A stretch of 64,000 nucleotides of DNA from Nissabacter sp. SGAir0207 (GCF_005491205.1 NZ_CP028041.1:1-64000), one strand, 5' to 3'. Counted from the stretch's first letter, positions 20,301 through 28,375 are shown. The notes: generated by a model not told the origin, from the letters alone. A program made the numbers and translations.

Positions 20301-22648
20301 CCAACACGCTTGATGGGCTGACGTCCGGCCAGCAAGCCGCCACCACCCTCATCTTAAACAGCCCCGACCGATTCCTGGCCATTCAGGGGTATGCAGGTGT
20401 GGGGAAAACCACGCAGTTCAAGGCGGTGCTGGGTGCGCTGGAGACCCTGCCTGAAACAGATCGCCCGGAGGTGATCGGTCTCGCGCCCACCCACCGGGCC
20501 GTGCATGAGATGCAGGATGCGGGCGTCAAAGCACAGACCCTGGCCTCGTTTTTGTATGAAACCCGCCAGAAAGCGCAGGGAGGCGAAACCGTGCGTTTTG
20601 ACAACACGGTGTTCCTGATTGATGAAAGCTCCATGATCGGCAACCGGGATATGGCGGACGCGTACAAGCTGATTGCGCAGGGCAACGGGCGGGCGATTGC
20701 CAGTGGGGATAAAGCCCAGCTTCAGGCCATCGACAGCGGTGCGCCGTTCACGCTGCAACAGCAGCGCAGCGTGGCGGATGTCGCCATCATGAAAGACATC
20801 GTGCGCCAGACGCCGGCGTTGCGCCCGGCGATTTACAGCATGATAGAAGGCCAACACGGTCGGGCCATCGGGGAGATACGCGCCGTTACGCCGGCGCAGG
20901 TGCCGCGTGAGGCCGACGCCTGGGTGCCGGATGCATCGGTCATGGAATTTAAGACGCAACAGCGGGCGGATAAAGAAGACCGCCTGCTAGGAACTCTCGG
21001 GCCGGCATCGGATGAAAAAAAAGAGGCGGAGGCTGCCGTGTCCGGGCGGCCAACGGATGTCATTGAGGCCATTACACAGGACTACACCGGCCGCACGAAG
21101 GCCGCCCGCGAGAACACGCTGATTGTGGCGCACCTCAATGCTGACCGGCATGAGATCAATAGCCGGGTGCATGAGGCGCTGTTTGAAAAAGGGGCGCTGG
21201 GCAGCCTGGAAAAACAGGTCGATATTTTAGACCCCGTTTCTGTGCGCACCAACGAACTGCGTTCGGCAGCCGGCTGGGCCGGGCACCAGGACAAAAGCGT
21301 GTTGTTGGATAACACCTACTACAGCGTTGGTAACACCGACCTGAAAGCGGGCACGGTTATGCTGCATGACCAGGAGGGGAACACGCGCCTGTTGTCGAAC
21401 TTTGAAAACAGCACCCAGGATATCTCACTCTTTGAGAACTATGCGCTGAAGGTCAGTGTCGGGGACAAAGTGCGCTTTACCCGGTCGGACAAAGAGCGGG
21501 GGCACACTGCCAATACCCTCTGGGAAGTCAAGGCGCTGGACGAGAAGCAGATCACGCTCACCAATGGCACGCTGGAGAAGACGCTGATGCCGCAAACCGA
21601 GACGGCAGACCGGCATATTGACCTGGCCTACGCCATTACCGCCCACGGCGCACAGGGTGCCAGCCAGCCGTTTGTGATCGCCCTGGAAGGCACCGAGGGC
21701 GGCCGCCGGCAGCTGGCGACCCAGCAAGGGGCTTATGTGGCGCTGTCGCGTGCCAAAGAACACGTTCAGGTATACACGGACGGGCTGGATAAGTGGCTCA
21801 AACAGGTTAACGACTCGCCGTCACGCCGTTCGGCGCACGATGTCCTGCATGAAAAAGAGGACTACTCGCGGGGCGTCGTGGACAAGCTCCTGGCCACCGC
21901 CAAGCCGTTATCTGATACCGGCCTGGGGCGCAACCTGCTGAAAACCAGCGGCCTGGAGGGCGACTCTCAGGCCCGGTTTATTGCGCCCGGCCGTAAATAC
22001 CCGGCCCCGCACCTCGCGTTACCGGTGTTTGACCGCAACGGGCGGCAGGCCGGGGCCTATCTCGATGAAATCACACAGAGTGAAGGCGGCCTTGCAATGG
22101 CGGGCAAGCCCCGGCTTATCGGCAGTAACGAGGCGCAATTTGCCGCGTTGCAGCACAGCCGGGGCGGAGAAGTGCGCATTGCCGGCAGCATGGAGGAGGC
22201 GCTGACCCTGGCCCGGCAATACCCGGACAGCGGCATTCTGGTGCGCCTTTCCGGCGAAGGCGAACCCGTTAATCTCAAGCGCATCCTTGGCGGCAACACC
22301 GTGATTGACCCGCACGCGCTGGATAAGGCCGGCAAACCCCAGGAAGACCCCCTGCCGTTTATCCCGACCGAGGAAGTCCGTAAAGCCGAGGAAGAGGCGA
22401 AGAAAGCCGAGGCGGCAGTGAAACAGCAGGCCTCCCAGAAACCTGATGACCCGTTTGCCGCCATCAAAGCGGCCGCCGGCAAACCGGCGCAGGAGAACGA
22501 TGAGAAGCCGTTCCCGGAGATGCTGCGTCATCCAACGCACGATCCCATGCGGGATGCTGTGCGGGAAGTCGCCAAAGCACACACCATGACCGAGCGTTTG
22601 CATCAGGTAGAGCGGGAAATCGTAAAAGAAAAAACGTTGGGCGAGTGA
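17366..22648 (+). CDS. traI: TraI, MOB-F relaxase/helicase
   Basis: TraI nicks oriT, stays bound to the 5' end and unwinds the transferred strand. It has 1760 residues (F: 1756). The relaxase domain shows tyrosines Y16, Y17, Y23 and Y24 and the metal-binding triad H146, H157 and H159 (the last two in DPQLHTH), at the same residue numbers as F. Helicase motif I (GYAGVGKTT) is at about residue 1008, a DEAD-like motif II (FLIDESSM) at about 1085, and a late helicase motif (AITAHGAQGAS) at about 1425. The carboxyl end is charged and helical. The frame is intact. traX does not follow, unlike F. Confidence 0.97.
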   Translation: MMSFSTIKSAGGAAGYYSDKDNYYVLGSLESRWVGEGAKALGLEGRVENLDLTKVLYGRLPDGNSLSRMVDGKETHRAGYDLTFSAPKSVSMMALIAGDERFVAAHNRAVEIAMKEVEGLASARITDNKVMSTELTGNIVAALFNHDTSRDLDPQLHTHALVVNATFAEGKWRALASDTKGKSGFSETVLGNQVALGNIYRHALRERVEEMGFKTHDSGRNGLWEMDGVPVEPFSQRSQSIREAAGEEASLKSRDVATMDTRKAKVAADPTLLKAEWEEKLNATGFDLRAYQAQAKDREQAAPQAAAPSAHALSGTPGSQPVPVPVPGTANPAKSVDMQTAVSNAISLLSDNKVQFTYSDVLAKTVGQLPAEPGVFVAARAGIDRAIEQQALIPLDKEKGIFTSNIHLLNELSIHTLAKEIKTNHKVLTFPERATERTAPYSDAVSVLAQDKSPIAVLSGIGGASVQRDRLAETVGMAKEQGRHVSVLSADNRSQTFLAQDTRLAEHLLPRSALSAEMSLPVQSTLIVDQAEKLSLKDTLLLLEHAQNQSVQLLFMDTEKRKGTGNALSVLNEAGVNRYRYYGSTQATAQVISEPDKRVRYQALAQEYAALKTTGEPVLAQVNGVREQQTLTASIRDALREKGALTGEDKAVNVLQPVWLDSKTRHQRDSYRPGMVMERWDSEAKSMTRYTIDRVTEMSNTLTLKDAQGQSRVEKISKLDSHWSLYKAQTLSVAEGDTLQVLGREEKGALKARDQVQVTGVSDTGLTVKHNGTTLTLDTSRALKLSHGYVESLGATVGDTHKVLAATAAKDLSEAGLNGLARSGESVSLYTALPQEKAEARLAGNPLFKIASEQVKTLAGRDDLDSAMQFQRDSLYTPVEQSVRLGTGRAMQEDIVFSRLDLVGGSLGWTPGITLEAVKAEVTRQEKVGDLIVVSNKALKGDGQVKYVTRESYEMEKAILRTIAEGKDSVEPLMAAIPANTLDGLTSGQQAATTLILNSPDRFLAIQGYAGVGKTTQFKAVLGALETLPETDRPEVIGLAPTHRAVHEMQDAGVKAQTLASFLYETRQKAQGGETVRFDNTVFLIDESSMIGNRDMADAYKLIAQGNGRAIASGDKAQLQAIDSGAPFTLQQQRSVADVAIMKDIVRQTPALRPAIYSMIEGQHGRAIGEIRAVTPAQVPREADAWVPDASVMEFKTQQRADKEDRLLGTLGPASDEKKEAEAAVSGRPTDVIEAITQDYTGRTKAARENTLIVAHLNADRHEINSRVHEALFEKGALGSLEKQVDILDPVSVRTNELRSAAGWAGHQDKSVLLDNTYYSVGNTDLKAGTVMLHDQEGNTRLLSNFENSTQDISLFENYALKVSVGDKVRFTRSDKERGHTANTLWEVKALDEKQITLTNGTLEKTLMPQTETADRHIDLAYAITAHGAQGASQPFVIALEGTEGGRRQLATQQGAYVALSRAKEHVQVYTDGLDKWLKQVNDSPSRRSAHDVLHEKEDYSRGVVDKLLATAKPLSDTGLGRNLLKTSGLEGDSQARFIAPGRKYPAPHLALPVFDRNGRQAGAYLDEITQSEGGLAMAGKPRLIGSNEAQFAALQHSRGGEVRIAGSMEEALTLARQYPDSGILVRLSGEGEPVNLKRILGGNTVIDPHALDKAGKPQEDPLPFIPTEEVRKAEEEAKKAEAAVKQQASQKPDDPFAAIKAAAGKPAQENDEKPFPEMLRHPTHDPMRDAVREVAKAHTMTERLHQVEREIVKEKTLGE

Positions 22649-22654
22649 TTCACA

Positions 22655-22679
22655 TCAGGCGGGGCCGCCACCCGCCTGA
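22655..22679 (+). terminator. Strong hairpin after traI
   Basis: A perfect 9-bp stem (TCAGGCGGG / CCCGCCTGA) with a 7-base loop starts 7 bases after the traI stop. No T run follows, so it may act as an mRNA 3'-end structure or a weak terminator of the long tra transcript. Confidence 0.55.
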
Positions 22680-22867
22680 AAATAACAAACGCAGCATTAA
22701 CAACGATGTAAACCGGTAACCAAATATTGCTGTGCAGGGCCGGAATATGACGTAGCTCAAAAACACGTCAAAAAATGCAGGGAAGATCAGGAAATTATAC
22801 GCAGTAGGCGGGTAACGGACAGCGTTTTTGAACTTGGCAGAACAGAGACGACTGAGTATTATCTATT

Positions 22868-22950
22868 GCAGAAATAGGAAAGCCCCCCGGCACACTGGTC
22901 TGTATCTTGGCGGAACGTACCAGGGCGACGGAGGGCTTAGGCATAAACCT
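22868..22950 (-). ncRNA. Antisense copy-number RNA of repA (Inc/RNAI type)
   Basis: On the - strand a perfect -10 (TATAAT, + coordinates 22957-22962) and a -35 (TTGTTT, 22979-22984) are 16 bases apart. They would start an RNA near 22950. This RNA would contain one large hairpin, arms about 22880-22899 and 22919-22938, ending in a T-rich stretch near 22868. The sense strand of the hairpin carries TTGGCG in its loop. This is the U-turn motif seen in the antisense/target hairpins of IncI, IncB and IncL/M plasmids. The RNA would pair with the repA leader mRNA and limit RepA synthesis. I inferred size and ends from the promoter and hairpin. Confidence 0.75.
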
Positions 22951-22966
22951 TGAAGGATTATAGCGC

Positions 22967-23020
22967 ATGAAAGCTCTAAAACAACACCATTCTGCCATAA
23001 GTGCAGGATGGGGTGATTGA
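22967..23020 (+). CDS. repA leader peptide (17 aa), translational coupler
   Basis: A short frame (MKALKQHHSAISAGWGD) has AAGGA at 22953-22957 and stops at 23020, inside the start of repA. In IncFII, IncI and IncL/M replicons such a leader must be translated to open the repA start. CTGCCA (22992-22997) can pair, with one G-U, with TGGCGG in the upstream hairpin loop, as the pseudoknot model of IncI/L/M control requires. The peptide itself is unlikely to have a function. Confidence 0.6.
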   Translation: MKALKQHHSAISAGWGD

Positions 23021-24065
23021 ACAGACTCAATCTTTAGCCTTTTCAGACCGTCCTGAGACGCACCCTGACCGCAAAACGCGGCGAGGGATAGCCAATGCGC
23101 TGCGTCGGGGCCTGCCTAAAATCCACCGCCGGCACACGCCTGAATTTACCGGCACCGTGCCGCGCGGTGCCGCCGCCAAAATGGTGGCTCGTCTCAAAAA
23201 CCATGACTGGACGCGGAATCATGATTTGATCACGCTGCGCCAGCGCGGCTATATCCCCTATACCCGGCGAAACGATCCGACGTTTGTGCCCAAGCCGATG
23301 CGTATCACCGCCCGCCGTGAAAGCCGGGAAGCGTTGACCGCGCTGAGCCTGGCGTTGGCGGCCAACTGTGATTACAACCCGGAAAGCGATTACGCCTTTG
23401 AGGTGATGTGCTCGTTTGAGGATATTGCCAGGGCGATGGGCGTGCTGCATGTCTACGAAAACGGGCGCAAAGCCTATGACGTGGCGCTGAACGCGCTGTC
23501 GGTGCTGGAGCAAATGGGCACGCGGGATAACCCCTATATCGTGGTGAAGCACGATCAGGACAGTGACACCGGCCAGAACAAGGCAATGCGCATGTGGCTG
23601 GGGCCGCGTTTCTTCACCTCGCGGGGCATAGCACTGGAAGACGTCCGCCATACCCTGCATCAGTACCGCCAGTGGGCGATTAAAAACGGGCTGTCTGAGA
23701 CACTCAAGCAACGGTATCAGCGCCACCTGATGAATATGGCGCGGCACGGCATCGATATCGTGCGCAACCACGCCCTGAAAAAGCTGCTGATCAAACTGCG
23801 CCGGCAGGTGGTCAGCCCGGAACTGCTGCATGTGAAGGAAAGTACCGTGGTTGACCTGGAGCGCGAGCTGGCAGTACGCCAGGGGCAACGTAAGCCGCGT
23901 AAAGCCCGGCCGTTCTGGGATGCGTTTGTGCGCTGGGAGCGCACGGTGGCCCCGATCGAGAGTAACCGTCTGCAAGCGGCGCTGGCCGCAGAGCATCCGG
24001 GCCTGAAGCAAAAAGATGCCGAGAGCTTCTACCGGCTGTTGCTGGAAAAAGCCGGGATACGATAA
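23001..24065 (+). CDS. repA: RepA replication initiator (RNA-controlled IncFII/IncL/M-like family)
   Basis: This protein of up to 354 residues binds the origin downstream and starts plasmid replication. The block HTPEFTGTVPRGAAAKMVAR followed by a basic LKNHDWTRNHDLI segment is the signature I associate with RepA of the IncL/M-IncFII group. I cannot assign an incompatibility type. The start is GTG, at 23001 or at 23013. The second lies 4 bases after AGGA and overlaps the leader stop; no ATG is available upstream of the conserved block. Control by antisense RNA and coupling to the leader peptide is inferred from the upstream structure. Confidence 0.88.
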   Translation: MQDGVIEQTQSLAFSDRPETHPDRKTRRGIANALRRGLPKIHRRHTPEFTGTVPRGAAAKMVARLKNHDWTRNHDLITLRQRGYIPYTRRNDPTFVPKPMRITARRESREALTALSLALAANCDYNPESDYAFEVMCSFEDIARAMGVLHVYENGRKAYDVALNALSVLEQMGTRDNPYIVVKHDQDSDTGQNKAMRMWLGPRFFTSRGIALEDVRHTLHQYRQWAIKNGLSETLKQRYQRHLMNMARHGIDIVRNHALKKLLIKLRRQVVSPELLHVKESTVVDLERELAVRQGQRKPRKARPFWDAFVRWERTVAPIESNRLQAALAAEHPGLKQKDAESFYRLLLEKAGIR

Positions 24066-24093
24066 CGCCCTCTGATACCCGCCTCGATAACCT

Positions 24094-24115
24094 CCCGCGC
24101 CTGCCGCGGGTTTTG
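24094..24115 (+). terminator. Rho-independent terminator of repA
   Basis: CCCGCG (24094-24099), a 5-base loop, CGCGGG (24105-24110) and then TTTT begin 28 bases after the repA stop. Confidence 0.8.
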
Positions 24116-24739
24116 TGCTGCCTGATGGGCAAAAAAGGCTGCGTTTTAAGCGTTTTATTGTCCTCCTGCTTTCACAGAATTACCGCAAAAACGGAACTTC
24201 AGACAACGGCCTTATCCAATGTCGTCCTGTTGATGATAAAGCAGCCAGTTAATTTCGAAAGCTTGTTGTAACTAAGGTTAGTTTCGAACGTTGCTCCATA
24301 ACAAAACATGTCCTTTAAAAAGGAGGTAGGACGGCGTTGCCCTGTCCTGCCGTCCAGGGCTGCTAAAGTTCCTCCCGACGCGTTGCGCCGGGCAACACCA
24401 GGTGTGACAAACTACCCTCAGGTAAGATGAATGCCTCGCGGAAATTCAATGCCACTGCGCCCGTAAGTGCCGGCACGCCGTCACTAACGTGCCGTAAAAG
24501 ATTTCCCGCACTCCGTGCGACAAATCAACGGCACAAGGCCGCAGAAAAGCTCCTGTGCTGCTGACAGGCCGCTAGGCTTAGCAGGGCAGGGGGGTGAAGG
24601 GGGATCTGTACAATTGCAGCCGCCTGCGGCGGGCCTCCGCCGGCATGAAACCTCTGCGTTATCTCTTACCGGGGTTGCCGGCTTCCTTTGTTCGGTGCCA
24701 CACTGGGACTCCTCACTGTTATCAGAAAAGGATGCACCC
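24116..24739. other. Non-coding region after repA, likely oriV
   Basis: No convincing gene. In RNA-controlled replicons of this type the origin lies a few hundred bases downstream of repA, so oriV is expected here. A weak DnaA-box-like TTATCCAAT is at 24212-24220 (7 of 9 positions). An inverted repeat GGACGGC/GCCGTCC is at 24329-24355. The origin call is positional and not proved by any single motif. Confidence 0.5.
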
Positions 24740-25099
24740 ATGACAGACACGTTTGAGCAGGCCGAACAGAAGACCCTGAAATTCTGGTTGAGTGCCCAAA
24801 AATCAGCCGGGAAAAAGAATATTCAACCCAAAGGATTTGTTATCCGGTTCCCGAACGGCGAGCGAGATCTCTTTTATAGCGCACAGGGTGAGTGGCTCGC
24901 CGATCTTACCCAGGCAAAGAGTTTTGAGCGGCTGGAAGAGGCTGGGGCGTTGTGTGACCAGCTTCAGGAAGACCCGGACCAACTCCCGCAAGGCGAGATC
25001 AATCCGATAATGGCCGATTTCGGTATCCTGCCGCACCTGGACGTGATGTTCTGGGGAATGGCGAGTGAGCGCGCCAACTACCTTCGGGTTCTCTGGTAA
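24740..25099 (+). CDS. Hypothetical protein, 119 aa
   Basis: I do not recognise this protein. It is acidic and soluble, with no membrane segment or clear motif. Its first half (FVIRFPNGERDLFYSAQGEWLADLTQA) looks like a small beta-rich fold. The start at 24740 has AAGGA 7 bases upstream; longer in-frame starts lie in DNA without coding character. It sits alone on the + strand between the likely origin and the DUF2971 gene. Confidence 0.6.
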   Translation: MTDTFEQAEQKTLKFWLSAQKSAGKKNIQPKGFVIRFPNGERDLFYSAQGEWLADLTQAKSFERLEEAGALCDQLQEDPDQLPQGEINPIMADFGILPHLDVMFWGMASERANYLRVLW

Positions 25100-25375
25100 A
25101 AAGCAAAGGCCGGCATCGCAGAACGGGCGTCCGGCTGTGCAATCAGCCGGCCTGGGCTTATTTTTCGGGCGATGACCAATAACGGCGCGACATCACCAAA
25201 CAACCGCCGGCAGTAAGCGTAGCCCTGCTCCGGCGACTTACCACATGGGTAGCTTTAAAGGAGGCTTGGCGTATAGAAATGCCTTTGCTATTAGTTTAGA
25301 TTTTAATTGATATTAATGTTATCTGCCAGGCTTGATACAGGTGATAATGGCGGAAATAAATCAAGAGGGAAAGTG

Positions 25376-26317
25376 ATGACGATAAATATCCCAAAAACTT
25401 TGTATAAATACAAAAGTTTTAGTGTTGATAGTCTTGATCTTCTTGTAAGTGATAATCTGTATTTTTCTGACCCAACGAAATTCAATGATCCATTAGATTG
25501 CAATCCCTCATTACGAGATGATATCAATAATGTATCTAAGCTGAATAGAATACTTCATACTTTAGTTAAAGACAACCATGAAAAAGAACTTGGAAAGGCC
25601 GCTGCAAAAATAAAATACAAAGGCCCTAAGACCCTAGAAAAAATAGAAAAACTAAGTGAAATTGAAGCTAAAAATTTAATTAACGAAATATCCGTTGATG
25701 TCAGTTTATTCGGTGATGACCATTGCGAAAGCATAACTTACCTTATTAAAGAATATCTCATGAGTAATTATGCCGTTGGCGTTCTTTCATTGTCGGAGAA
25801 TTATAACTGCCCGTTAATGTGGTCGCATTATGCTGATCAACACAAAGGATTTTGCATCGGATATGAAATCTTGGAAGATAGGTCTGCTGTGATTCATCCA
25901 GTAGATTACAGCGGAAACCGTTTTATTACAACAAGTCAGGTCTATGACATGCTGTTCGGTATTAGCAATAGCATCAAAAAAACCGCTAAGGAAGAAATTA
26001 AAAAAGTAATCCTGCTGAATAAAGCCCGGCCTTGGGAATATGAAAAAGAATACAGGGTTATTGGTGAACAAGGCTTGCAGCCATCTTCATTCCGATTAAA
26101 AGATGTCACATTTGGTCTGCGTTTTAACGAATCAGCTATGTTTTCTGTTATGAGGGCGCTAGAGCAAAGAACAGGAGATGTTAACTTTTACAAGGTTTCC
26201 ATTAGTGAAAAATCTTTTGATTTGGAACGTAAGATTATTAGTTTAGGCAATGAGGAGTTTGTGCTATACCCGAGAGATAATCAAGGGTTTCAATGTCAAG
26301 ATGAAGATTTAGAATAA
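25376..26317 (+). CDS. DUF2971-family protein
   Basis: This is a soluble protein of 313 residues. It begins IPKTLYKYKSFSVDSLDLL, continues with LYFSDPTKFNDPLDCN, and has the central PLMWSHYADQHKGFCIGYE motif, all of which mark the DUF2971 family. The biochemical function of that family is not established; members recur in mobile elements and near defence genes. The DNA is clearly more AT-rich than repA or finO, so it was probably acquired separately. The ATG at 25376 follows GAGGGA; an upstream in-frame ATG at 25307 has no ribosome site. Confidence 0.75.
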   Translation: MTINIPKTLYKYKSFSVDSLDLLVSDNLYFSDPTKFNDPLDCNPSLRDDINNVSKLNRILHTLVKDNHEKELGKAAAKIKYKGPKTLEKIEKLSEIEAKNLINEISVDVSLFGDDHCESITYLIKEYLMSNYAVGVLSLSENYNCPLMWSHYADQHKGFCIGYEILEDRSAVIHPVDYSGNRFITTSQVYDMLFGISNSIKKTAKEEIKKVILLNKARPWEYEKEYRVIGEQGLQPSSFRLKDVTFGLRFNESAMFSVMRALEQRTGDVNFYKVSISEKSFDLERKIISLGNEEFVLYPRDNQGFQCQDEDLE

Positions 26318-26553
26318 TTTCCTGTTCATGAAAATAGCCATAGTATTAAATATCAAAACAAATTTTTGCATATAATATCTGTGACCAATCGCCGACTAAG
26401 AAAAAGTATATTTTGGATTATAGATAGCTAACGAGTTTTTGGGAATGTGCTCTAATAGGCTTACGACTGCTTCTTGTTCATAGTAAACAATGGGATATAC
26501 AGTTTCCTAAGGCTTTGATAGCCTATTGCCGCCTATGTAGCGGAGTTCCCGAT

Positions 26554-27087
26554 ATGACTGAAAAACGCCCTATCCTGACCCTGAAACGCAAAAAACCGCC
26601 TGCGGCTGACGCGGCCACGCCAGCGGCTGCATCTGTCACAGTGAAACACCGCAAAACCCTGCCGCCGCTTGAGAAGAAAATGCGCGTTCAGGAGCCGGCC
26701 CCCACGCCCGCTCAGAAGAAAAAGAACAAGCCTAAAGTTCTGCGCCTTCTTGACCATGATGAAGCCCTGTCTACGCTCTGCGCTTACTGGCCTGCCCTGT
26801 TCTCTAAAGACGAGGTCAAACTGCTGGCCCTGCATATCTTTGGTGATCTGCACCAGGCGCAGATTGACCGAAATTTACCACTCTCCGGCAAGCAGCTGCG
26901 CCGCTGCATCAAAACCTACGTCCTGTCACCGGCCTACCTGCACGCCACCCAGGCAGGGGCAACACGGTATGGTATCGACGGACGGCCAGCGGGTCAGGTC
27001 ACCGAAAAAGAACAGGCGTGGGCCGAGAAGCAGCTGGCAAAAAGCGCGGCCCAGGCTAACGCTGCGGTAACAGAAGGGCAGGCTTAA
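26554..27087 (+). CDS. finO: FinO, RNA chaperone for fertility inhibition (ProQ/FinO family)
   Basis: FinO protects FinP antisense RNA and promotes its pairing with traJ mRNA, repressing transfer. The 177-residue protein begins MTEKRPILTLKRKKP, near-identical to F-type FinO. It has a basic, disordered amino part (about 1-65) and a FinO/ProQ domain at about 66-165 (LSTLCAYWPALFS, then NLPLSGKQLRRCIKTYVLS). The gene is about 3.9 kb from traI with the repA block between them, whereas F has it beside traI-traX. It converges on the next gene with a 4-base overlap. Confidence 0.93.
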   Translation: MTEKRPILTLKRKKPPAADAATPAAASVTVKHRKTLPPLEKKMRVQEPAPTPAQKKKNKPKVLRLLDHDEALSTLCAYWPALFSKDEVKLLALHIFGDLHQAQIDRNLPLSGKQLRRCIKTYVLSPAYLHATQAGATRYGIDGRPAGQVTEKEQAWAEKQLAKSAAQANAAVTEGQA

Positions 27088-27506
27088 TCAGCAAAAAAGC
27101 CCAACACTGGGGTGATCTCTTGGTTAACGCGTCCGGTCAGCTCCAGAAAGCGCCGCCACAGGCCGTAGGGGATAGGCTGATCGCCGTTCCTGAAGGCCCG
27201 GATACGCCTGTCTCCGTTTTTGGAATGCAGGCCCAAAAGGTGCGCAATTTTTTCATCACTGCGGTATTCAGGAAACGTCAGTTTAAATTGCTCAAACCAT
27301 GTATTGATAAGATCGGCATGGGGCGGCTCCCAGCCATTTTCCTGGGTCGCGAGGTGTGCAGTACCATAAGGGGCTGCATCAAAGCCCGGCAGGGCGTCAT
27401 AGTGCGGCGCAGAGAGGTTTTTGCGCAGCAAGGCGCAGCTTTCCTCAACACGTTGCTGATAGACGTACATTCGCTGCTCCGGGAGTCCCGGCAGATCAAT
27501 TTCCAT
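27084..27506 (-). CDS. Hypothetical protein with a possible DNA-binding carboxyl half, 140 aa
   Basis: I do not recognise the family. Residues about 75-125 (EYRSDEKIAHLLGLHSKNGD, then RRIRAFRNGDQPIPYGLWRRFL) look like a helix-turn-helix of the kind found in phage and plasmid regulators, with an RIRAFRNG recognition-helix-like stretch. The start is preceded on its strand by AGGTGAAG. It heads leftward into finO and belongs to a row of three short - strand genes up to 28078. Confidence 0.6.
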   Translation of the reverse strand: MEIDLPGLPEQRMYVYQQRVEESCALLRKNLSAPHYDALPGFDAAPYGTAHLATQENGWEPPHADLINTWFEQFKLTFPEYRSDEKIAHLLGLHSKNGDRRIRAFRNGDQPIPYGLWRRFLELTGRVNQEITPVLGFFAD

Positions 27507-27558
27507 AACTTCACCTCAAAAAGAACCCTGCCTATCCAGAGACAGGCAGGGCGATGTT

Positions 27559-27705
27559 TTACTGACGATACCCGTGCCGGCGCTCCAGTGTTCTGAGTAA
27601 CAGATCAAGCTGGATACCAGTCAGGGCAGGAATACGCACCGGCCGGCGTTTGGTGTTTCGCTTTACCAGATGCTTGCTGGATGCAATAATTTCATTCTGC
27701 GTCAT
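27559..27705 (-). CDS. Small basic hypothetical protein, 48 aa
   Basis: A short frame begins MTQNEIIASSKHLVKRNTKR and ends ERRHGYRQ. It has an excellent ribosome site on its strand (AAGGAA, 6 bases before ATG) and lies in line with its neighbours, which is the main support. About a quarter of the residues are Arg or Lys, so nucleic-acid binding is possible but unproved. Confidence 0.55.
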   Translation of the reverse strand: MTQNEIIASSKHLVKRNTKRRPVRIPALTGIQLDLLLRTLERRHGYRQ

Positions 27706-27790
27706 GGAGATTCCTTCGTAATTGGCGCGCACTCAATACAACGTTGCCGCGTTGTACTGGGCGTGAGGGAGGGGGGCTGGCCCCCTCTCC

Positions 27791-28078
27791 TTAGCGCTGG
27801 TTCAGACCGATAGCTTTCACGTCTGAAACCCGGATGTTTACCAGACTCAATGTCCCGGTCGCCAGTGGTTCCCACCTGCCCCGTTCGTGAAGATGCATCA
27901 AGCAATACCTCAGGTAATCTGCCAGCACGATATCTGTCCGCATCACCTTAATGCCGATGTGTTCACGGTTGAACTCGCAAGACACACTGCCCACCGTTTT
28001 TAAAGAGCCTCGCCGCACTAACCAGAAATCTGCCTCAGGAAAGTCCGTGCGAATGGTAGCCACATCTGAAAGTTTCAT
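27791..28078 (-). CDS. Small HsdS-like (type I specificity-subunit-like) protein, 95 aa
   Basis: The sequence MKLSDVATIRTDFPEADFWL followed later by VLADYLRYCLMHLHERGRWE and LATGTLSLVNIRVSDVKAI resembles half of a target-recognition domain of a type I restriction specificity subunit. Full HsdS has two such domains and about 400 residues. No hsdM or hsdR lies nearby. It may be a decoy or anti-restriction relative or a repurposed DNA-binding module; the function is not known. The start at 28078 has AAGGGA just upstream. Confidence 0.6.
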   Translation of the reverse strand: MKLSDVATIRTDFPEADFWLVRRGSLKTVGSVSCEFNREHIGIKVMRTDIVLADYLRYCLMHLHERGRWEPLATGTLSLVNIRVSDVKAIGLNQR

Positions 28079-28147
28079 TCGATCCCTTATCGGGGGCATA
28101 GCCCTCTCAGGAACGAGCGGCTTTCAGCGCCACCGTGAGATATATAA

Positions 28148-28164
28148 TAGGATAAAATATCCTA
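28148..28164. promoter_or_regulatory. Inverted repeat upstream of the HsdS-like gene
   Basis: TAGGAT and ATCCTA are separated by AAAAT. The perfect 6-bp dyad lies about 70 bases upstream of the start of the - strand gene at 28078, in AT-rich DNA with a TATAAT on the + strand just before it (28142-28147). It is a plausible operator. Confidence 0.5.
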
Positions 28165-28231
28165 ATTTGCTACATTTTTAGTCGTATTTTGAGTGTTTTT
28201 TAAGGCTGAAATGCGCATTGGAGGTGGGTGC

Positions 28232-28350
28232 GTTGTCCACAAATCCACATGAGAAATAGCCAGTGAAGCCAGCGGCCAGCAAGCCGGCTGGCGAACGAGA
28301 GTGCCCAGGCTGCGTATGCAGCCTGGGTTCGATTGTGGAGTTGTGGGCAA
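28232..28350. other. Nested inverted-repeat structure
   Basis: Outer arms (about 28233-28249, TTGTCCACAAATCCACA, and about 28334-28350, TGTGGAGTTGTGGGCAA) pair at 15 of 17 positions. Inside them are a GCCAGC/GCTGGC-type hairpin (about 28260-28292) and a perfect 10-bp hairpin (28304-28313 with 28318-28327). The whole could fold as a multi-branched cruciform in single-stranded DNA or RNA. There is no gene in it. It sits just beyond the 3' end of the KAP gene. Confidence 0.6.
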
Positions 28351-28375
28351 TGTTAGCGAGATATTAATGACGGTT

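Noticed and set aside
22795..22998. - strand frame of 67 codons upstream of repA
   Set aside because: It covers the antisense RNA gene and its promoter; the structure explains the sequence better than a protein.
24212..24220. DnaA box in the likely oriV
   Set aside because: Only 7 of 9 positions match and there is no cluster. Mentioned only as a weak hint.
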